From assembly GCF_028858725.1 (NCBI RefSeq), contig NC_084764.1, positions 18,961,501 to 19,025,500 of the forward strand: a stretch of 64,000 bases of DNA. The letters are read 5' to 3'. The DNA is from Colius striatus (taxonomy: Eukaryota > Chordata > Aves > Coliiformes > Coliidae). The first letter of the stretch is position 1; every line of letters starts with the position of its first letter. Below, one piece after another: positions 37,801 through 50,946 of this stretch. The notes below the pieces were generated by a model, which was given only the letters and a program-made list of their open reading frames with translations, did no database searches and was not told where the DNA came from. A program made the translations under genes and the position numbers.

Positions 37801-39013
37801 GGAAACCATCAGATGAAGGATGAAGGATGTTCACCCCTCTCAGGCAGGGGTGAACAATTTGTTATCTCAGTCCTCCCTTGTATCTTTCCTTCACTACCCA
37901 TAGTCTTCCAGCCTGCACTATGGTTCAGAGTTAGTTAACAAGTGATAAAACCTCCAGGTAGGCTTTGACTCAGCTTAACATCTGCTAAAGATTGCCTTGT
38001 TTGTAATAGGCTGTGAACAGTTAAAACTGATACACCTATATCTTCTAAACCCTAGTATTGGGGAAAAAAAATCACTATAAATGTCATCAGCACGAAGGGA
38101 GCTCAGCTAGCATCAGTGACAACTGAGTGTTTTCTCAAAATCTTCTCAAAGTCTTCTAGGTCTAGGCCCTTTGAGAAGTAAGATTTACAGCTTCCTGATG
38201 GGATGAATGTCCCTATCTTGTTCCAGCAGTCCCTGAGATAAGCCAAACTTACTGCTTTTACTGGCCTGTCCTTGCATCTCTTCTGGAAGAATGGATGTTT
38301 GTAGCATGCTGTCAGCTGTTTGAAGAGCTGTAGGGTGTTCAAAAATGTCCTGCAGGGAGTGAGCAAGTGAATGAATACCAGTGCGGCAAAGTTGCACAGT
38401 ACTTATGCACAGTCTGACAATATAATACTTGCCAGATAACTTTATTGAACTATCAAGAACTATCAAGAAAGAATGAGGAAAAAAAGGCATTCATTATGTA
38501 AACACAGAAGTTCAATGTGGTAAGTAAATAGTGCGAACTAGGGAAAGCAGTAGCCTTTCTAGTATAATGTTTTTGTAAGACAAAGATTCAATGTTTTTTA
38601 CATTTTTAAGATCTTTTTAGGAATCTGACTGGACAGACATCCACATATATATTTCCATATTCTAGAGAGGTTTGTCTTAACTTTTTGATTTGGAGTGATA
38701 AGAACTACATCTAGGGCAAGTACTTATATTTGAACTTAAATAGAAAATGATAATAAATAACATTACCTTAAAACTAATCTCCTTTTAAAACACATATTCC
38801 TTTCCAGAAACTCTACCCTTTGCTAAAAATCGCATCTCAGTGTTTCCAAAATTAAACAGTAAATCCTGATGACTGAGAAGTCTGCCCTAAATGGTACATT
38901 GTAATAAATAGAGAATCTATCGAGAAAAGCAATAATCCATGAATCACAAGACAGGAAGCCATAGCTGAATTAACTGTATTACTAAAGATTTCAAGTCAGT
39001 GAATCCTCTGAAA
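34811..39013. other. Intergenic, upstream of EGLN3
   Basis: AT-rich single-copy-looking sequence with no recognisable gene or repeat. Open frames here are short and without family resemblance. Conserved non-coding elements could be present but cannot be judged from one sequence. Confidence 0.6.
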
Positions 39014-39945
39014 CTGGATGAGGGGACAGGTATCTTCAGCAAGTTCACTGATGACACCAAACTAGGAAGACTGGCTGATTCCCCAGAAGGCTGTGCTGCC
39101 ATTCATTGGCATCTCAACTGGCTTGAGAGTTGGGCAGAGAGGAACCTCCTGAGATTCCACTAGGACAAGTGCAGAGTCCTGCATCTGGGGAGGAACAACT
39201 CCATGCACCAGTACAGGCTGGGGATTGACCTGCTGAAGAGAAGCTCTGCAGAGAGAGACCTGGGAGTCCTGGTTGATAATAAACTAACCATGAGCCAGCA
39301 ATGTGTCCTCGTGGCCAAGAAGGCCAATGGCATCCTGGGATGCATCAAGAAGAGTGTGGCCAGCAGGTTGAGAGAGGTTCTGCTCCTCCTCTACATTGCC
39401 CTGGTGAGGCCTCATCTGGAATCCTGTGTCCAGTTCTGAGCTCTCCAGCTCAAGAGGGACAGGGAACTTCTGGAGAGAGGCCAGTGCAGGGACATCAAGA
39501 TGATCAGGGGATGAGAGCGTCTTCATTATGATGAAAGGCTGTGGGAACTGGGGCTGTTTAGTCTGGAGAAGAGAAGACTGAGGGGAGATCTCACTAATTT
39601 TTGCAACTATCTAAATGGTGGGTGTCAGGAGGTTAGGACATCCCTTTTTTCCATGGTATCTAGCAACAGGACAAGGGGTAATAGGATGAAGCTGGAACAC
39701 AAAAAGTTCCACTTAAATATAAGAAAAATCTATTTCACTGTAAGGGTGATGGAGCCCTGGCACAGGCTGCCCAGAGAAGGTGAGGAGTCTCCTTCCTTGG
39801 AGGTCTTCAAAACCTGCCTGGACACATTCCTGTGTGACCTGACCTATGTGGACCTGCTTTCGGCATGGGGGTTGGATTAGATGATCTCTAAAGATCCCCT
39901 CCAACCCCTACTATTCTGTGATTCTATGATTCTGTGATTCTATGA
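39014..39945 (+). mobile_element. CR1 LINE, 5'-truncated, RT catalytic region to 3' tail
   Basis: The plus strand covers [17 protein letters not shown] (catalytic DD motif), [59 protein letters not shown] and SPSLEVFKT, then the 3' UTR and an (ATTCTATG)-type tail at about 39910-39945. Several in-frame stops break it, for example after RFH and after ESCVQF. Confidence 0.94.
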
Positions 39946-42900
39946 AAACAAGATTTTTTAAAACTCCCTGAGTGAGAAGTCCAAAAGTCTTCTTCCAGAT
40001 TACTTAAGAGCATCAAAGTGTATTTCTGCCCTTTCTTTTCTGTCCTACAAGTATTGGTGCATTCATATACCCTACAAAGGTGCTTTATACTACTATATAA
40101 CCTTTCTTTTTTTCTATCAGGAGAATAAGTCCCAAAAAATACAAGATATACTTATATTGATGTAATTATATCCACACCAGTAGTTATACCAATGTAATTA
40201 TTCTGTCAAAAACAAACAAAAAAACCTAACAAGTACTGATTATACATTTGTATATAGCCAGACCACAAAAATGTGTTACCTCTGCCTACCTAAATGCTTA
40301 TCTGTATTGTAAAGATTTTTTTTGTTACGAGAATAAAAAAATGGCATATACTTTGTGCTTTTTAAATTATTGTATTAAAAATAGAGTTCACATTTTTGCA
40401 TAAAGATCACAATAAAATATTTTTTATTTGGGCTTCTGTGATACAAAATGAATACAAATGTAAGCTTTTCTATATTCTGAGTTTGATGATTAGGAACAGA
40501 TGTTCATGGACTTAGATATCTTATTGTGTATATAATTACTAGAGCTGTCCTCCTAATCATAACATGCAGAACTGATCACTTACCATATCTAATTAGAGCA
40601 ATTTTTTGTCTTAATGCAGAACCATGAAAGTACCATTCCTGAATTCTCTTCTGAATAGCTTGCTAATAAAACTTATATCAAAGATCTGTTTTCCTCTCTT
40701 AAATTAATAATTCTAATAAATTCATCTATTTGGTAGAATGTTTTGCCAGATGCTATTCTGAGGAAGTACTGCCAGAGTATTGCTTTGGCTGCACAGAATG
40801 TAAAATATATGTTCATATCAATAATAATCATTAATAATTATTAATTAATATTAATAATTTACATGTATAAATAGCTGTAGTGGCAGCCTTAAAACAAAAC
40901 TGCAGTCAGTTTGTCCTGTACACTGTTCCAAATATCCTCATGGCAGGATATGGTCTTTGTTTGATTTTAAATATTGCTTGCTTTTTTTTTTTCTGTAAAT
41001 GAATTTTAATTAAGATCTTGACACTCATGCAGTTCTGAGGATTTTGTTGTGGCTGCCTCTTGTTCACACATTTGATTTTCTGATATTCTTTTTTTTTTTT
41101 TCTTTTAATTTTTTGTGCTTCAAGAGCTGATAGCAAGCTATCCAACCACATAATAGCAACAAAAATCAATGTTATTAGGTGATTATCATGAGTCAAAAGT
41201 TAACAGCAGAATTCACAGTAGCTATCAATCACACTTGCACAGCTTTCAGCTCATGATGAATTGATGGTACACTATTCCTCTTAAACCTCAAAGTCCTGGT
41301 GTTTGACTAGGGCAGACCAAGCATTACTGTCTCTGACAGGAGGCACCCACTCTCTTCACTGGGCAAACAACATCACCCTTCACAAACCACATGCAGCTCA
41401 GCAAAAAGTATTACTTGTCATTAAAACCTGCCTTTTCCAACATAATGTTGCTATTTCCAACTAGCCAGTAGGATCTTTCCTCACTGAACCTTTCAGAAGG
41501 CAATGAAGAAAAGAAAACCCAAGATTTCATGTAGTGTGCCCCAGACTCTTAAAGAAATTTCAAGTGTTGTGCAAGAAAAAAAGTAGAGATATTATGATAT
41601 CTTTCATCATAAATGTTGAATAACTCTTTTTATTGTGGTTTATTATGTCCTATGGGAAAACTGAAAATGAACTGTTACAGGCACAATATGGTGACTTAAG
41701 TGATAAAGAAGGGAGTTTAATGGAGAACAACTGTCTTGTCTAATTAGTTAGAAAAGGAAAAGAAGTGACAAATATTACAATAAAAGGAAGTCACTAGTTA
41801 TTTTAAATGATTATTTTAAAAAAATATTAAATTAATATACATTTAAAGCATTAATTTGATACACAAGCCAAGGTTCCTACAGCTCATCTTGTGACCAAAA
41901 CAAGGTTCCAATTACTGCTAATTCATTGTCACAATGGATTAATTTACCTTAATTCATGTTTTTCATCATCTGCCCATAGAGGCTGGTATTAAATTATTTA
42001 TTTCACCATCTATCTGACCATAAAATATTATCATCTCAGGATGTTGGTATGTCCAAATAAAACCCCTAGACATGGTGACCACAATCTGCTTTTGAAGAGG
42101 GGTATTATTTCCCTTTAGGGGAAAAAAAAAAAATCTGCCTTTCCTGCACAGCAATTGCAGTTAATTAGACTCAGTTCAAAATGTCATTCTTAGTTCATAA
42201 ACAGATGAATCTCTCTTTACATTTCCTTCATTGCCTTTTCTGGGGATTTACAACAAAGAGGGCAAGTATCTATTTACTGCTAAAGCTCCTGAAGAAGTTC
42301 AATAAGAACCTCAAGCAAAGTCAAGGCTAGAAACCACAGAGCAACACCACTGCTGGGAATGTGGGTGCCCAAACCAGATGGGAGCAGCTAATGTCTTCAC
42401 TGAAGACTTACCTTGATTCAAGATAATTTGAGCAGATACCAGGTAGTTGTCAGAGCAGCTAGGCTTTATGGCTGTGGTCAGTAGGCGTCTACATGATTCA
42501 TTGTTTAGCAATTTTCAGAGAAAAATACCTAATTTTGGATGGTGTATGGAAGGAACTGAAAAACAACCCAGGAACACCCATTGTCTCACCATTGGGCGGT
42601 GGTGACCAGAGACTTCATCTCTCTTTTCTGCACTTCTGTGCTCTGAATGGTGATGACCTGAACAATAAGAAGAAAACAAACAAACAAAAAAAACCCCTCA
42701 CCAGGTCTAAAATTGTTCCTTTTCTTTCTTAAGGAAGAAAAGCTTGTTTATGTTTTGCAAAGATTTTAGCAAATGGCCACATCCTCCCTTAACTAAGAAT
42801 TATTACCTGATTATGCCTTCTGGCTTCAGGCAATCAGGAATCACCTGAAGAGATCTGTGCCACATTGCAAAGTAATTTGAGAGGTTGATTACACTGTTTT

Positions 42901-45363
42901 TTTCAGGCTTTCTCTAGGTATGAGTCTATCCTAGGTGCCCAGGAGTCTATCCTTTAGGCCATGTTATATCCCAGGAGCTACTACTCTGCCTTTTGAATGT
43001 AAGAACAATCTGTCTGATTAAAAGCCCATTGAAATTTTGCATGTGAGCTCTGTACAGTCTCAGAAAAACCATGCATATTTCCTCTGGCAGAGTTATTGCC
43101 TTTCTAGAGGCCAGAATCTCAATAGGTTATAATTTATTGATCTCCATTTTTTCCTTTCCACTTCTGTTTAAAAACTGCTATGCATTTTCCATGAAATGCA
43201 GAAAAGGTAAATCAGCAATTTAAAGATCATCTTACAAGTAAGCTGCTGTTTCAGTTGTCTGAGTGTGTGCTGCTGATGATGATTATTTTATTAAATATGT
43301 GAACAGGAGTAGTTACAGCATCAATGATAAAGACAGGCTGATTTTACTGTTGTACCTTATCAATGTGCAAAAAGTCAATCAACACACTGAGTCAATATAT
43401 TTGCTTTTATTGCTATTCTGAACAGGGTGCTAGGCATCTAACAACAGCAAGCACATCTTCCTGAAAATTAATAGGGTCTTACATAACAAAGGGAAAACTT
43501 CAGCAAGATGTATGACTGCTCACTTGTGATTTCACACTGAATTATCCTTCTGCACCTGTCTAAACATCCATCCAATCCATTACACTGAAGTGGTCCCACA
43601 TTTACATGTGGGATCTTCTCCTAGAGGTGTGGTTTTTAGTATTATAATCATCTAAGGTAACTGGCGGTCATTCCTTCATCCTATCAGCTACCACTAGTTT
43701 CTTGCTCAACCTTGTACCTTGATATAAACCTTGTTTAAAATGACCACAGCATTTTTTTAAACAATATCCGGTTTTGGGATTTTTCATTCTGCTAAAGACT
43801 TTACATTCCCATTGCTATGGTTCCAAATTAGATCATCATGGTTGCCTACTTTGTAAATCTTTAACTCTACTCTTTAGACATCATTACAGAGAAAAATCGA
43901 TCATCCCATTAATCTGTCTCATATCAAAAACACATGTTTTAGTGCAGATCAAAGTAACATGTGCACTAGGAAGCAAAGAACATAGATAAGATAGGGGTCT
44001 CTGTGTGCATGTATATTTAGATGTATAATAGCTAAAATATATACTATTTTATGCTTTGGGATCCCCAGTGATTTTCAAAAGGCCTTAAAGGTCAGGGAAA
44101 GTAAGTTTGCTTTGCAGGGTCATGGCTCAGAAAGCAGTGCTGTCACAACAGAAGTGTTGGTCTAAGCACAGGAACGACACTGAGAATTTACTTTGCCTTA
44201 GTAGCGACATGTGTGCACAATGCACATGTCTACCTGAGACTGACAATATTCTGCTGATAATTTGCCATACTTCTTTTTAGCAGTTCAAGCCCTTCCCAGT
44301 GGGCCACATCAGAGCATTGGACATGGTGGACTTATGCTGATACAGTCATCTGAATGCATGTCTTCTCACATTTGACAGGTAAGTATCTGGTAAACTTTCT
44401 GAATGCTGCTTTCCATAATTCAAATTCTTAATGATATTAAAAGGCTTTATATATTATGAGCTGCTACACTCCCACTTCTGTTCCCTGACTATGAACATGA
44501 ACTATGTGGTCAGTAAGCTGCAGAGAAGAAGCCATGGATGGTCTTGGATGGAAAGGCAAAGAAGTACCCAGCATTGGTCCAGGTTCAACCCTAATACAGA
44601 TATGGAGCCCCAGATCTTACTCAGATGCCTGATGTTTTATTATACCACAAGAAATGAAACTCAGCTAAACATTTGATACTTGCATTAATCTCTGTCAAAT
44701 TCCTGAAAAATAACCTTGAATTCAAAGCAATGTTTACAGTACCTAAATTTTGAGTGAGCATCTCTGATGTTACCTTCACAGCCAACAAAACCAGGTGTGA
44801 GTGAAAATGTGGGAATCTTGTCTTTCCTCTAGCTTTCACATCCTTCCAAGTCATCTTCCGTTTCCTCTCTGGCAAGCTTGTTTTCAGGTTTTTCAGTACT
44901 TTAAAAAAATCCCAACCAACGAAACAAAACCAAAAATAAACCCCAGTTTCCTGAAAATGGATCATAAGGTTCCTCAGACTCACTAAAATCCTCTTGTAAA
45001 ACAGATCAGTGATTTCCAGCAAGTGCCCTCCTCTATCCTCATGTAATCCCAAAAGGCACCTCTATTGTTGACAAAAGCATAGGCTGAATGCAAGAGCAAA
45101 AAACAGTCCTGGGGATCCTAACAATTTCACTTCGGTGATATAGGATATGGTAATTTAAAATCTATTCAATGCAATACAATCTATTAATGAAACATTTAAA
45201 CCATATGCAGTATTTGTATGATAAAACTAATTTACTGTAATGCCATCATATAAAACCATAGGGGAGTGAATTATATGATAGGTGCACACAAAACACATTC
45301 ACAGATTAAGTTACATGAATGAATGAATGTCTGTTATGAAATCAGATACACATGTATAAGCAA
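39946..45363. other. Intergenic, AT-rich, no gene recognised
   Basis: Strongly AT-rich. It includes a low-complexity TTAATAATTAT-type tract at about 40820-40860, poly-T runs near 40982-40991 and 41090-41101, a short A-rich run at 42689-42703 and a small perfect hairpin at 43594-43613. No protein family is recognised. Confidence 0.6.
40820..40860. repeat. AT-only low-complexity tract
   Basis: An almost GC-free run of AATAAT/TTAATTAAT units with partial self-complementarity. It looks like ordinary low-complexity DNA. Confidence 0.7.
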
Positions 45364-45508
45364 CATAGAATCATAGAATGGTAGGGATTGGAAGGGACCT
45401 TTAGAGATCATCTAGTCCAACCCCCTGCAGAAGCAGGTTCACCTAGATCAGGTCACATAGGAACATGTCCAGGTGGGTCTTGAAGACCTCCAAGGAAGGA
45501 GACTCCAG
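45364..45508 (-). mobile_element. CR1 LINE, very short 3' end
   Basis: 145 bp match the last part of CR1 (3' tail CATAGAATCATAGAATGG, then the 3' UTR and the EVFKTHLD codons) before a clean 5' truncation at GACTCCA. Same subfamily as the copies at 7921, 50683 and 62742. Confidence 0.93.
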
Positions 45509-48268
45509 ACTTCTGAGATAACTTACAGAAATTAAATTACATTATTTCCCAGCTAATATACATGGTTTTGAACCAGAGTATGATTTTTTTTTTTCCTTCT
45601 ACAAGTTCAGTGACAGACATATAAACTTGTGTGTATGTTTGTATCAGAAACTCACTTCTTTTTTTCAGACACAGAGTAATGGATCAAGCCATGCAGATTT
45701 TAGGTTATGCTCTGCCTATCTTACCATGTGATAGAAGAATATATGACAGTGGCATTTATTTAGATCATGGGAAACAGATACAACATCTGCACTGTAATGT
45801 TAAAGTGCTCTAAGGAGCTTGCCATGACTACAAGGGTCAGCTCTGAACTCCTAGTGCAGACACACCATGATGAGCCACTGCTGGAGACACAGAGGAGGAG
45901 TGGAAGCCAGACAGGTTGCTTAGCACAAGTCTATAAAAACTCACTGGAGATAGCCACACTCATGCCTCCAGCTTATAGCCATAGAAATCTGTTAGCATTC
46001 ATGTATTTAAAGGCAGTATTTTACCTACTGTCTAACACTTTGCCAGCACAGCACACAGGAAGAAACTGAACGTGGCAATAAAGAAAATGCTCCTCATATT
46101 ATTCCACCAGCCCTTCTCAGAAGGCTGTAAAAGATACTGGCTTAATATTTTCCCAGCTTGTCTCCTGCAACTTAGGGATTCCGCTTGAAAGATATTCCCT
46201 CAAGGATTCTGTCTGGAATAGTTTAACATCCTTCATTAAATACTTCCTCTGCTTACGCTTCCCTATCCCTTTACTTCAGCGTTCCTGGGAGAAGTTTTAC
46301 AAGATGCTGATCTTTGCACAGCAGTGAAAAAAAATGTTCATCACCCAAGGCCTTAAATGGAGTGTTTGCTTCAAGACTCTAATTAAAGTTTAAATATATG
46401 TTTTTAAGTGGGGAAATAAAAGGACTAGGAACAATTATCTGTTCTTTGTTTTTTCAGTTCTCCTGTGACCTCAAGCAGCAAATTTCTGGGATATCTTTCT
46501 ACACCTCTGCAAAATTTCTGGTGAATGTTCGAATCACGAGGAAAAAAAAAAGTGTTCAGTGTGTATTTTGTAAACTTATATCTAGAGGCCAATAAAACAC
46601 CAACAGAAGCAAGAAATCCTATGGTGTTGACTGTGAAAAGCTAGCATGGTATACCTGGCAGAAGTTTCTTCGTTTTTTGGACTTTCCTGATGTATCTACT
46701 GCTGTTACAGGGATGATGGTAAGTAATTGGACTTCTACTGCAATCTAGTATGGCCATTCTTCTGGGAACAGCAAAGAAATACTGAAAGACATGCATCTGG
46801 ATGCAATCCAGACAATGAAACACAAGACAGAACTACTAGAAACAATAGTAAAGAATAAGCTGGCAACCATAGGAAATATAACTCCAGAGCTACAGACCTG
46901 AAGGCATGCAAGTCATTGCCAGGGTCCATACATACATCACACTCCATCAAGTCCTCTGTTCCTCCTATGGAGCTCTCAATTGACTTCATCCCTCAACAAT
47001 ACCTTGTTAATAAACCTCAAATGTTTTGTGAATCAATGTCCTTTTATTGAAAGTGATAACCATAACAATAGACAGGAGATGAACAATAGAGATGGTAGAG
47101 AGAAGTAGCAGGGTGCAGCCTTACAATCACTTGGACAAGAAAATACTGTCTCACCATCACCTACTCTCAAAATAAGTTAGTACTGTATTCCACATTCCCA
47201 CCTAAAATGGGAGTACACTTACACACTAAAACTGAACTTCATAAATTCTGTGTACCAAAAACCCAACAGAAGGGGTAGTCTAGCATAGTTTTCTTGTTGA
47301 GCTTAAGCCATATTATGAGACAATTCCATTGCCTGTTGGCTTTCCACATCCTCTGTGACCACCTGCATCTTTCAGCAGGAAGAAAGCATTGCGATTCATC
47401 AGTCTGGAAAAGACAAGACAGGCAGGGACATCTAGTATCTTGATTAGCATCATGAATATCAACTATGTGATTGTAGAATGTAGAAAACCTTACAAACATC
47501 TTTGTCAAATATTTCCTGAACTGCTTAATGCTCTTCTCCAGCTTGGACTGATGACACTAGAGCAATTGTCAGTGACCTTCTATAACACTGAAGTTATTAG
47601 CTCCCAGTTATCTTCCCAGCAGATGACTGAGGATGACAGAAAAAGTAGCACCCACGATCAATGAGGAAGCTGGAATTACTGCATAGGGGGACTGTAGTCT
47701 CCCTATATGTTTTCTCGTTGAAAATCCACAGGTCCAAGGACATGAAAAGCTCTGAGATTTTAGTTTCATTACTGACCAATGTAAGGATCTGATTCTCCAA
47801 ATTGTATGTCACTCACAAGCAGTTACACTTAAGTCCTGTCACACGTTCTCCACCACTGGATGTAGAAACTTCCAGCATCCTTCCCATTGGAGCAGGGTTT
47901 ATCCTGACCTAGTAATGCGGGAGGGCTTAATTACTCAGTCATCATCCATGCAGGTGATGATAGGCTCAGGAATGAGACAATCAAATAAATTCATAGATTA
48001 AATAAAGCAAAAGTCCATGTTTGAACTCAGCTCTCACTGTTATGATGACAGCTGGTATGCTGCCAGAGCCACAAGAACATCCCTGCTCTTGGAGGTCTGA
48101 CTGCAGGGATCGGAGTCTCTTTGGTGGCTGTGGGAAGAGGCTGCCAGGCAGCACTGCTGGAGTCAAAGCGAGGGTTGATCCCCTTTCCTGTGGGAGCTAC
48201 TTTGAGCCAAGCCTCCACCATTTGCTTCCCACCCAAGCTTGACCCTTCCCAGGGCTAACTCACACAAA
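45509..48268. other. Intergenic, no gene recognised
   Basis: AT-rich sequence without recognised repeats or genes. The A run at 46542-46550 and the T run at 45585-45594 are simple. Confidence 0.55.
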
Positions 48269-48770
48269 ATCACAGAATCTTATGGATTGGAAGTAACTTC
48301 AAAAGATAATCCAGTCCAACTCCCCTGCCAGAGCAGGACCACCTAGAGTAGGTCACACAGGAACTCATCCAGATGAGTTTTGAATGTCCCCAGAGAGGGA
48401 GACTCAACAACCCATCTGGGCAGCCTGTTCCAGTGCTCCATCACCCTCACAGCGAAGAAATTCCTTCTTCCTTGTGTTTCTTTGGAACCTCTTATGTTCC
48501 AACTTGTACCCATTGTCCTATCATTGGACATCACTGAGAACAGCCTGGCTTCCTCCTCCTGACATTGGCCCTTTACATATTTGTAAACATTAATGAAGTC
48601 ACCTCTCAGTCTCCTCTTCTGCAAGCTAAAGAGCCCCAGCTCCCTCAGCCTTTCAACCTAAGGGAGATGCTCCACTCCATCACCTTGGTGGCCCTGTGAT
48701 GAACTGTCTCCAGCAGCTCCCTGTCCTTCTTGACCTGAGGGCCCCAGAATATTGGGCACAATATTCCAGA
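48269..48770 (-). mobile_element. CR1 LINE, older subfamily, 5'-truncated
   Basis: The minus strand encodes [35 protein letters not shown] and [19 protein letters not shown]. The 3' end is near 48269 (AATCACAGAATCT, GGATTGG). Upstream, SLRLKG and KKDRELLE-like segments continue to about 48770, where homology fades. It is more diverged than the 7921-type copies. Confidence 0.88.
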
Positions 48771-49756
48771 TACCAGCCCCCATCTGCAGGCTAACAGCCC
48801 AGCCTGGCCACATTCCTGTCCCCAGAGCTCCCTAGCCTGCCCTGGCTCAGAGGCAACCCTGGCTGCGGTAGCACTCTGATGCACAGCATGGGCACACTGC
48901 TGACATTTTTAATGAAGCACAGCTGCAGCCAGTGAGACTGAGGATGTTGATAATCCATGTACGGTGCTCCTCCACACTGCCCTTCAGAGAGAAGAGCTGG
49001 GATGTGACAAAGAGCCTCCAAGACAGCCACCCACCAGTAACATTTTTTGAGTGAGTAAATTCAACCACTTTGTGCCCCGGCAGTTGCATTTTTAGCTGAC
49101 TTCTGGGTAGATTTGGAAAGACAGAAGCATTAGTCTGTGGCTTATGCTAATAGAAGTATATCTGATGCTACCACACATAACAGCAGACAGACCATGACTG
49201 GAAAAATACAGCCCAGCATCCATATTTCAAATTAAAACATTATAAAAATATTGAAAGGTTCCTAAATAGAATGTTAGAAATGGCAGGAAACCTGTGTTAC
49301 AGGCAGCCTGAAAAGACTTTGTTACTTCACAGTCTTTAATTTGATATCCATTGGCTAGAAGACAAAACTTCAATATCAGATTATGAACAAGGGGTACAGC
49401 AAAAGGAATAATTTATCAAATGTTGAAACAAATTTTCCACCATTTGAAGTACATAAATGAGTATTATAAGCTTTCCAGTGTCCTCTGTCTTGACTTAAGC
49501 TATGGACTGAACTACAAGGCACCAGTGTGAAAGTTTACTGGTTTCTGCTACACCTGTGAGCAGAGAAGATACTTCCAATGGGTTGCTCTAGATGTCAATC
49601 TACAGCTACTAAGTAATTTTTTCCCCAAAGTTTGACAAGAAAAGGTTAATTTATTTTTTCATAAGAGTAGATATATTTTACCAAATTAGGATAAAGATGT
49701 TGGAAAGTACAATGCGTTTGACTCAAGTCTAAGGAAGAAAACAGAAGAGAAAGGCA
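48771..49756. other. Intergenic, no gene recognised
   Basis: The first 250 bp are GC-richer (CAGCCTGGCCACATTCC, CTCCACACTGCCCTTCAG) and may be an unrecognised repeat fused to the CR1. The remainder is plain AT-rich sequence. Confidence 0.45.
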
Positions 49757-50370
49757 ATGGAAGGTGATCTTTCCCCTCTACTCAGCACTGAGGAGGCCAC
49801 ATCTGGAGTACTGTATCACATTTTGGGCTTCCGAATACAGGAGAGACATAGACACACTGGAGACAGTTGGCTTCCCAGTACAAGAGAGACATGGACACAC
49901 TGGATACACTCAGCTTCCCAGTACGAGAGACATGGACACACTGGAGACAGTCTAATGAAGGGCCAAGGAGATGATGAAGGGATTGGAGCATCTCTCCTAC
50001 TAGGAAAAGCTTAGAGAGCTGGGACAGTTTAGCCTGAAGAAAATAAGGCTCAGATCTTATCCATGTATACAAATACTTGCAGGAAGGGTGCAAAAAGGAT
50101 GGAGTAAGGCTCTCTTTTAGTGGTGCCAGAAGCACAGGATCAGAGGCAATGGGCACAAACTTGAAACAGAGGAGAGTCCATCTGAACTCCAGGAAACACT
50201 TTTTTTTACTGTGAGGGTTGCCGGAGAGGTTGTAGAGTCTCAGTCCTTGGAAGTATTCAAAGTCTATCTGGACATGATCCTGGACAACCTGCTCTAGGTA
50301 GCCCTGCTTGAGCAGGAGGTGGAACCAGATGACCTCCAGAGATCACCTCCTTGCAGTTCTGTGATTCTGA
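49757..50370 (+). mobile_element. CR1 LINE, degraded, with internal 43-bp triplication
   Basis: The plus strand reads [18 protein letters not shown], then a triplicated segment, then CR1 coding remnants (ELGQFSLKKIRL-like, VHLNSRKHFF-like, ESQSLEVFKVYLD-like) and a 3' end GTTCTGTGATTCTGA near 50369. Frameshifts and an aberrant terminus mark it as old. Confidence 0.85.
49828..49952 (+). repeat. Three tandem copies of a 43-bp unit inside CR1
   Basis: Units at 49828-49870, 49871-49913 and 49914-49952 each begin CTTCC and contain GAGAGACAT-GACACACTGGA. The third unit is shorter, mainly by a 2-bp deletion. There are no unique spacers. Confidence 0.9.
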
Positions 50371-50682
50371 GAACTGACAGGAATGAGTGAGTCATGAAGC
50401 AGTGAACCAAATTTCTGCTAGCCACCAGCATTGCTTGCACGTATTTTTGAAAAAGATATTGCATTACTATTTTTCACTCACATTGCAGCTCTGAGTTTTA
50501 TCAGTAGAGTCTGAAGCTACATCACTACAAAGAACCTGTGATCTGGTGTCCTGTCACTGATCAAAGATCCACCTTTTGATAAGGTAACATTTGTCCCTGG
50601 GGGCAGAATGAAATGTAGCCTATGTGAAATGTCCGGCCAGTCTCTGACAAACCTCTTTCCAGGGAGAAGGACTAACACCTTG

Positions 50683-50946
50683 AAATCATAGAATCATAGA
50701 ATGGTAGGGGTTGGAAGAGACCTTTAGAGATTATCCAGTCCAACCACCCTGCAGAAGCAGGTTCACTTAGATCAGGTCGCATAGGAACATGTCCAGGCAG
50801 GTCTTGAAGACCTCCAAGGAAGGAGACTCCATAACTCCTCTGGGCAGCCTGTGCCAGGGCTCCCTCACCTGAACAGTGAAATAGTGTATTTCTTATATTT
50901 AAATGGAACTTTTTGTCTTCCAGCTTCATCCCATTAGCCCTTGTCA
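50683..50946 (-). mobile_element. CR1 LINE, 5'-truncated 3' end
   Basis: The 3' tail ATCATAGAATCATAGAATGG starts at about 50683. Reading upstream, the minus strand encodes [19 protein letters not shown] in a shifted frame and the [13 protein letters not shown] segment. Truncated near 50946. Confidence 0.93.

Noticed and set aside
44580..44592. tRNA B-box-like GGTTCAACCC
   Set aside because: No A box at the right distance and no cloverleaf can be drawn around it.
49828..49952. CRISPR-like repetition
   Set aside because: The units are directly contiguous without spacers, inside a LINE, in a vertebrate genome.
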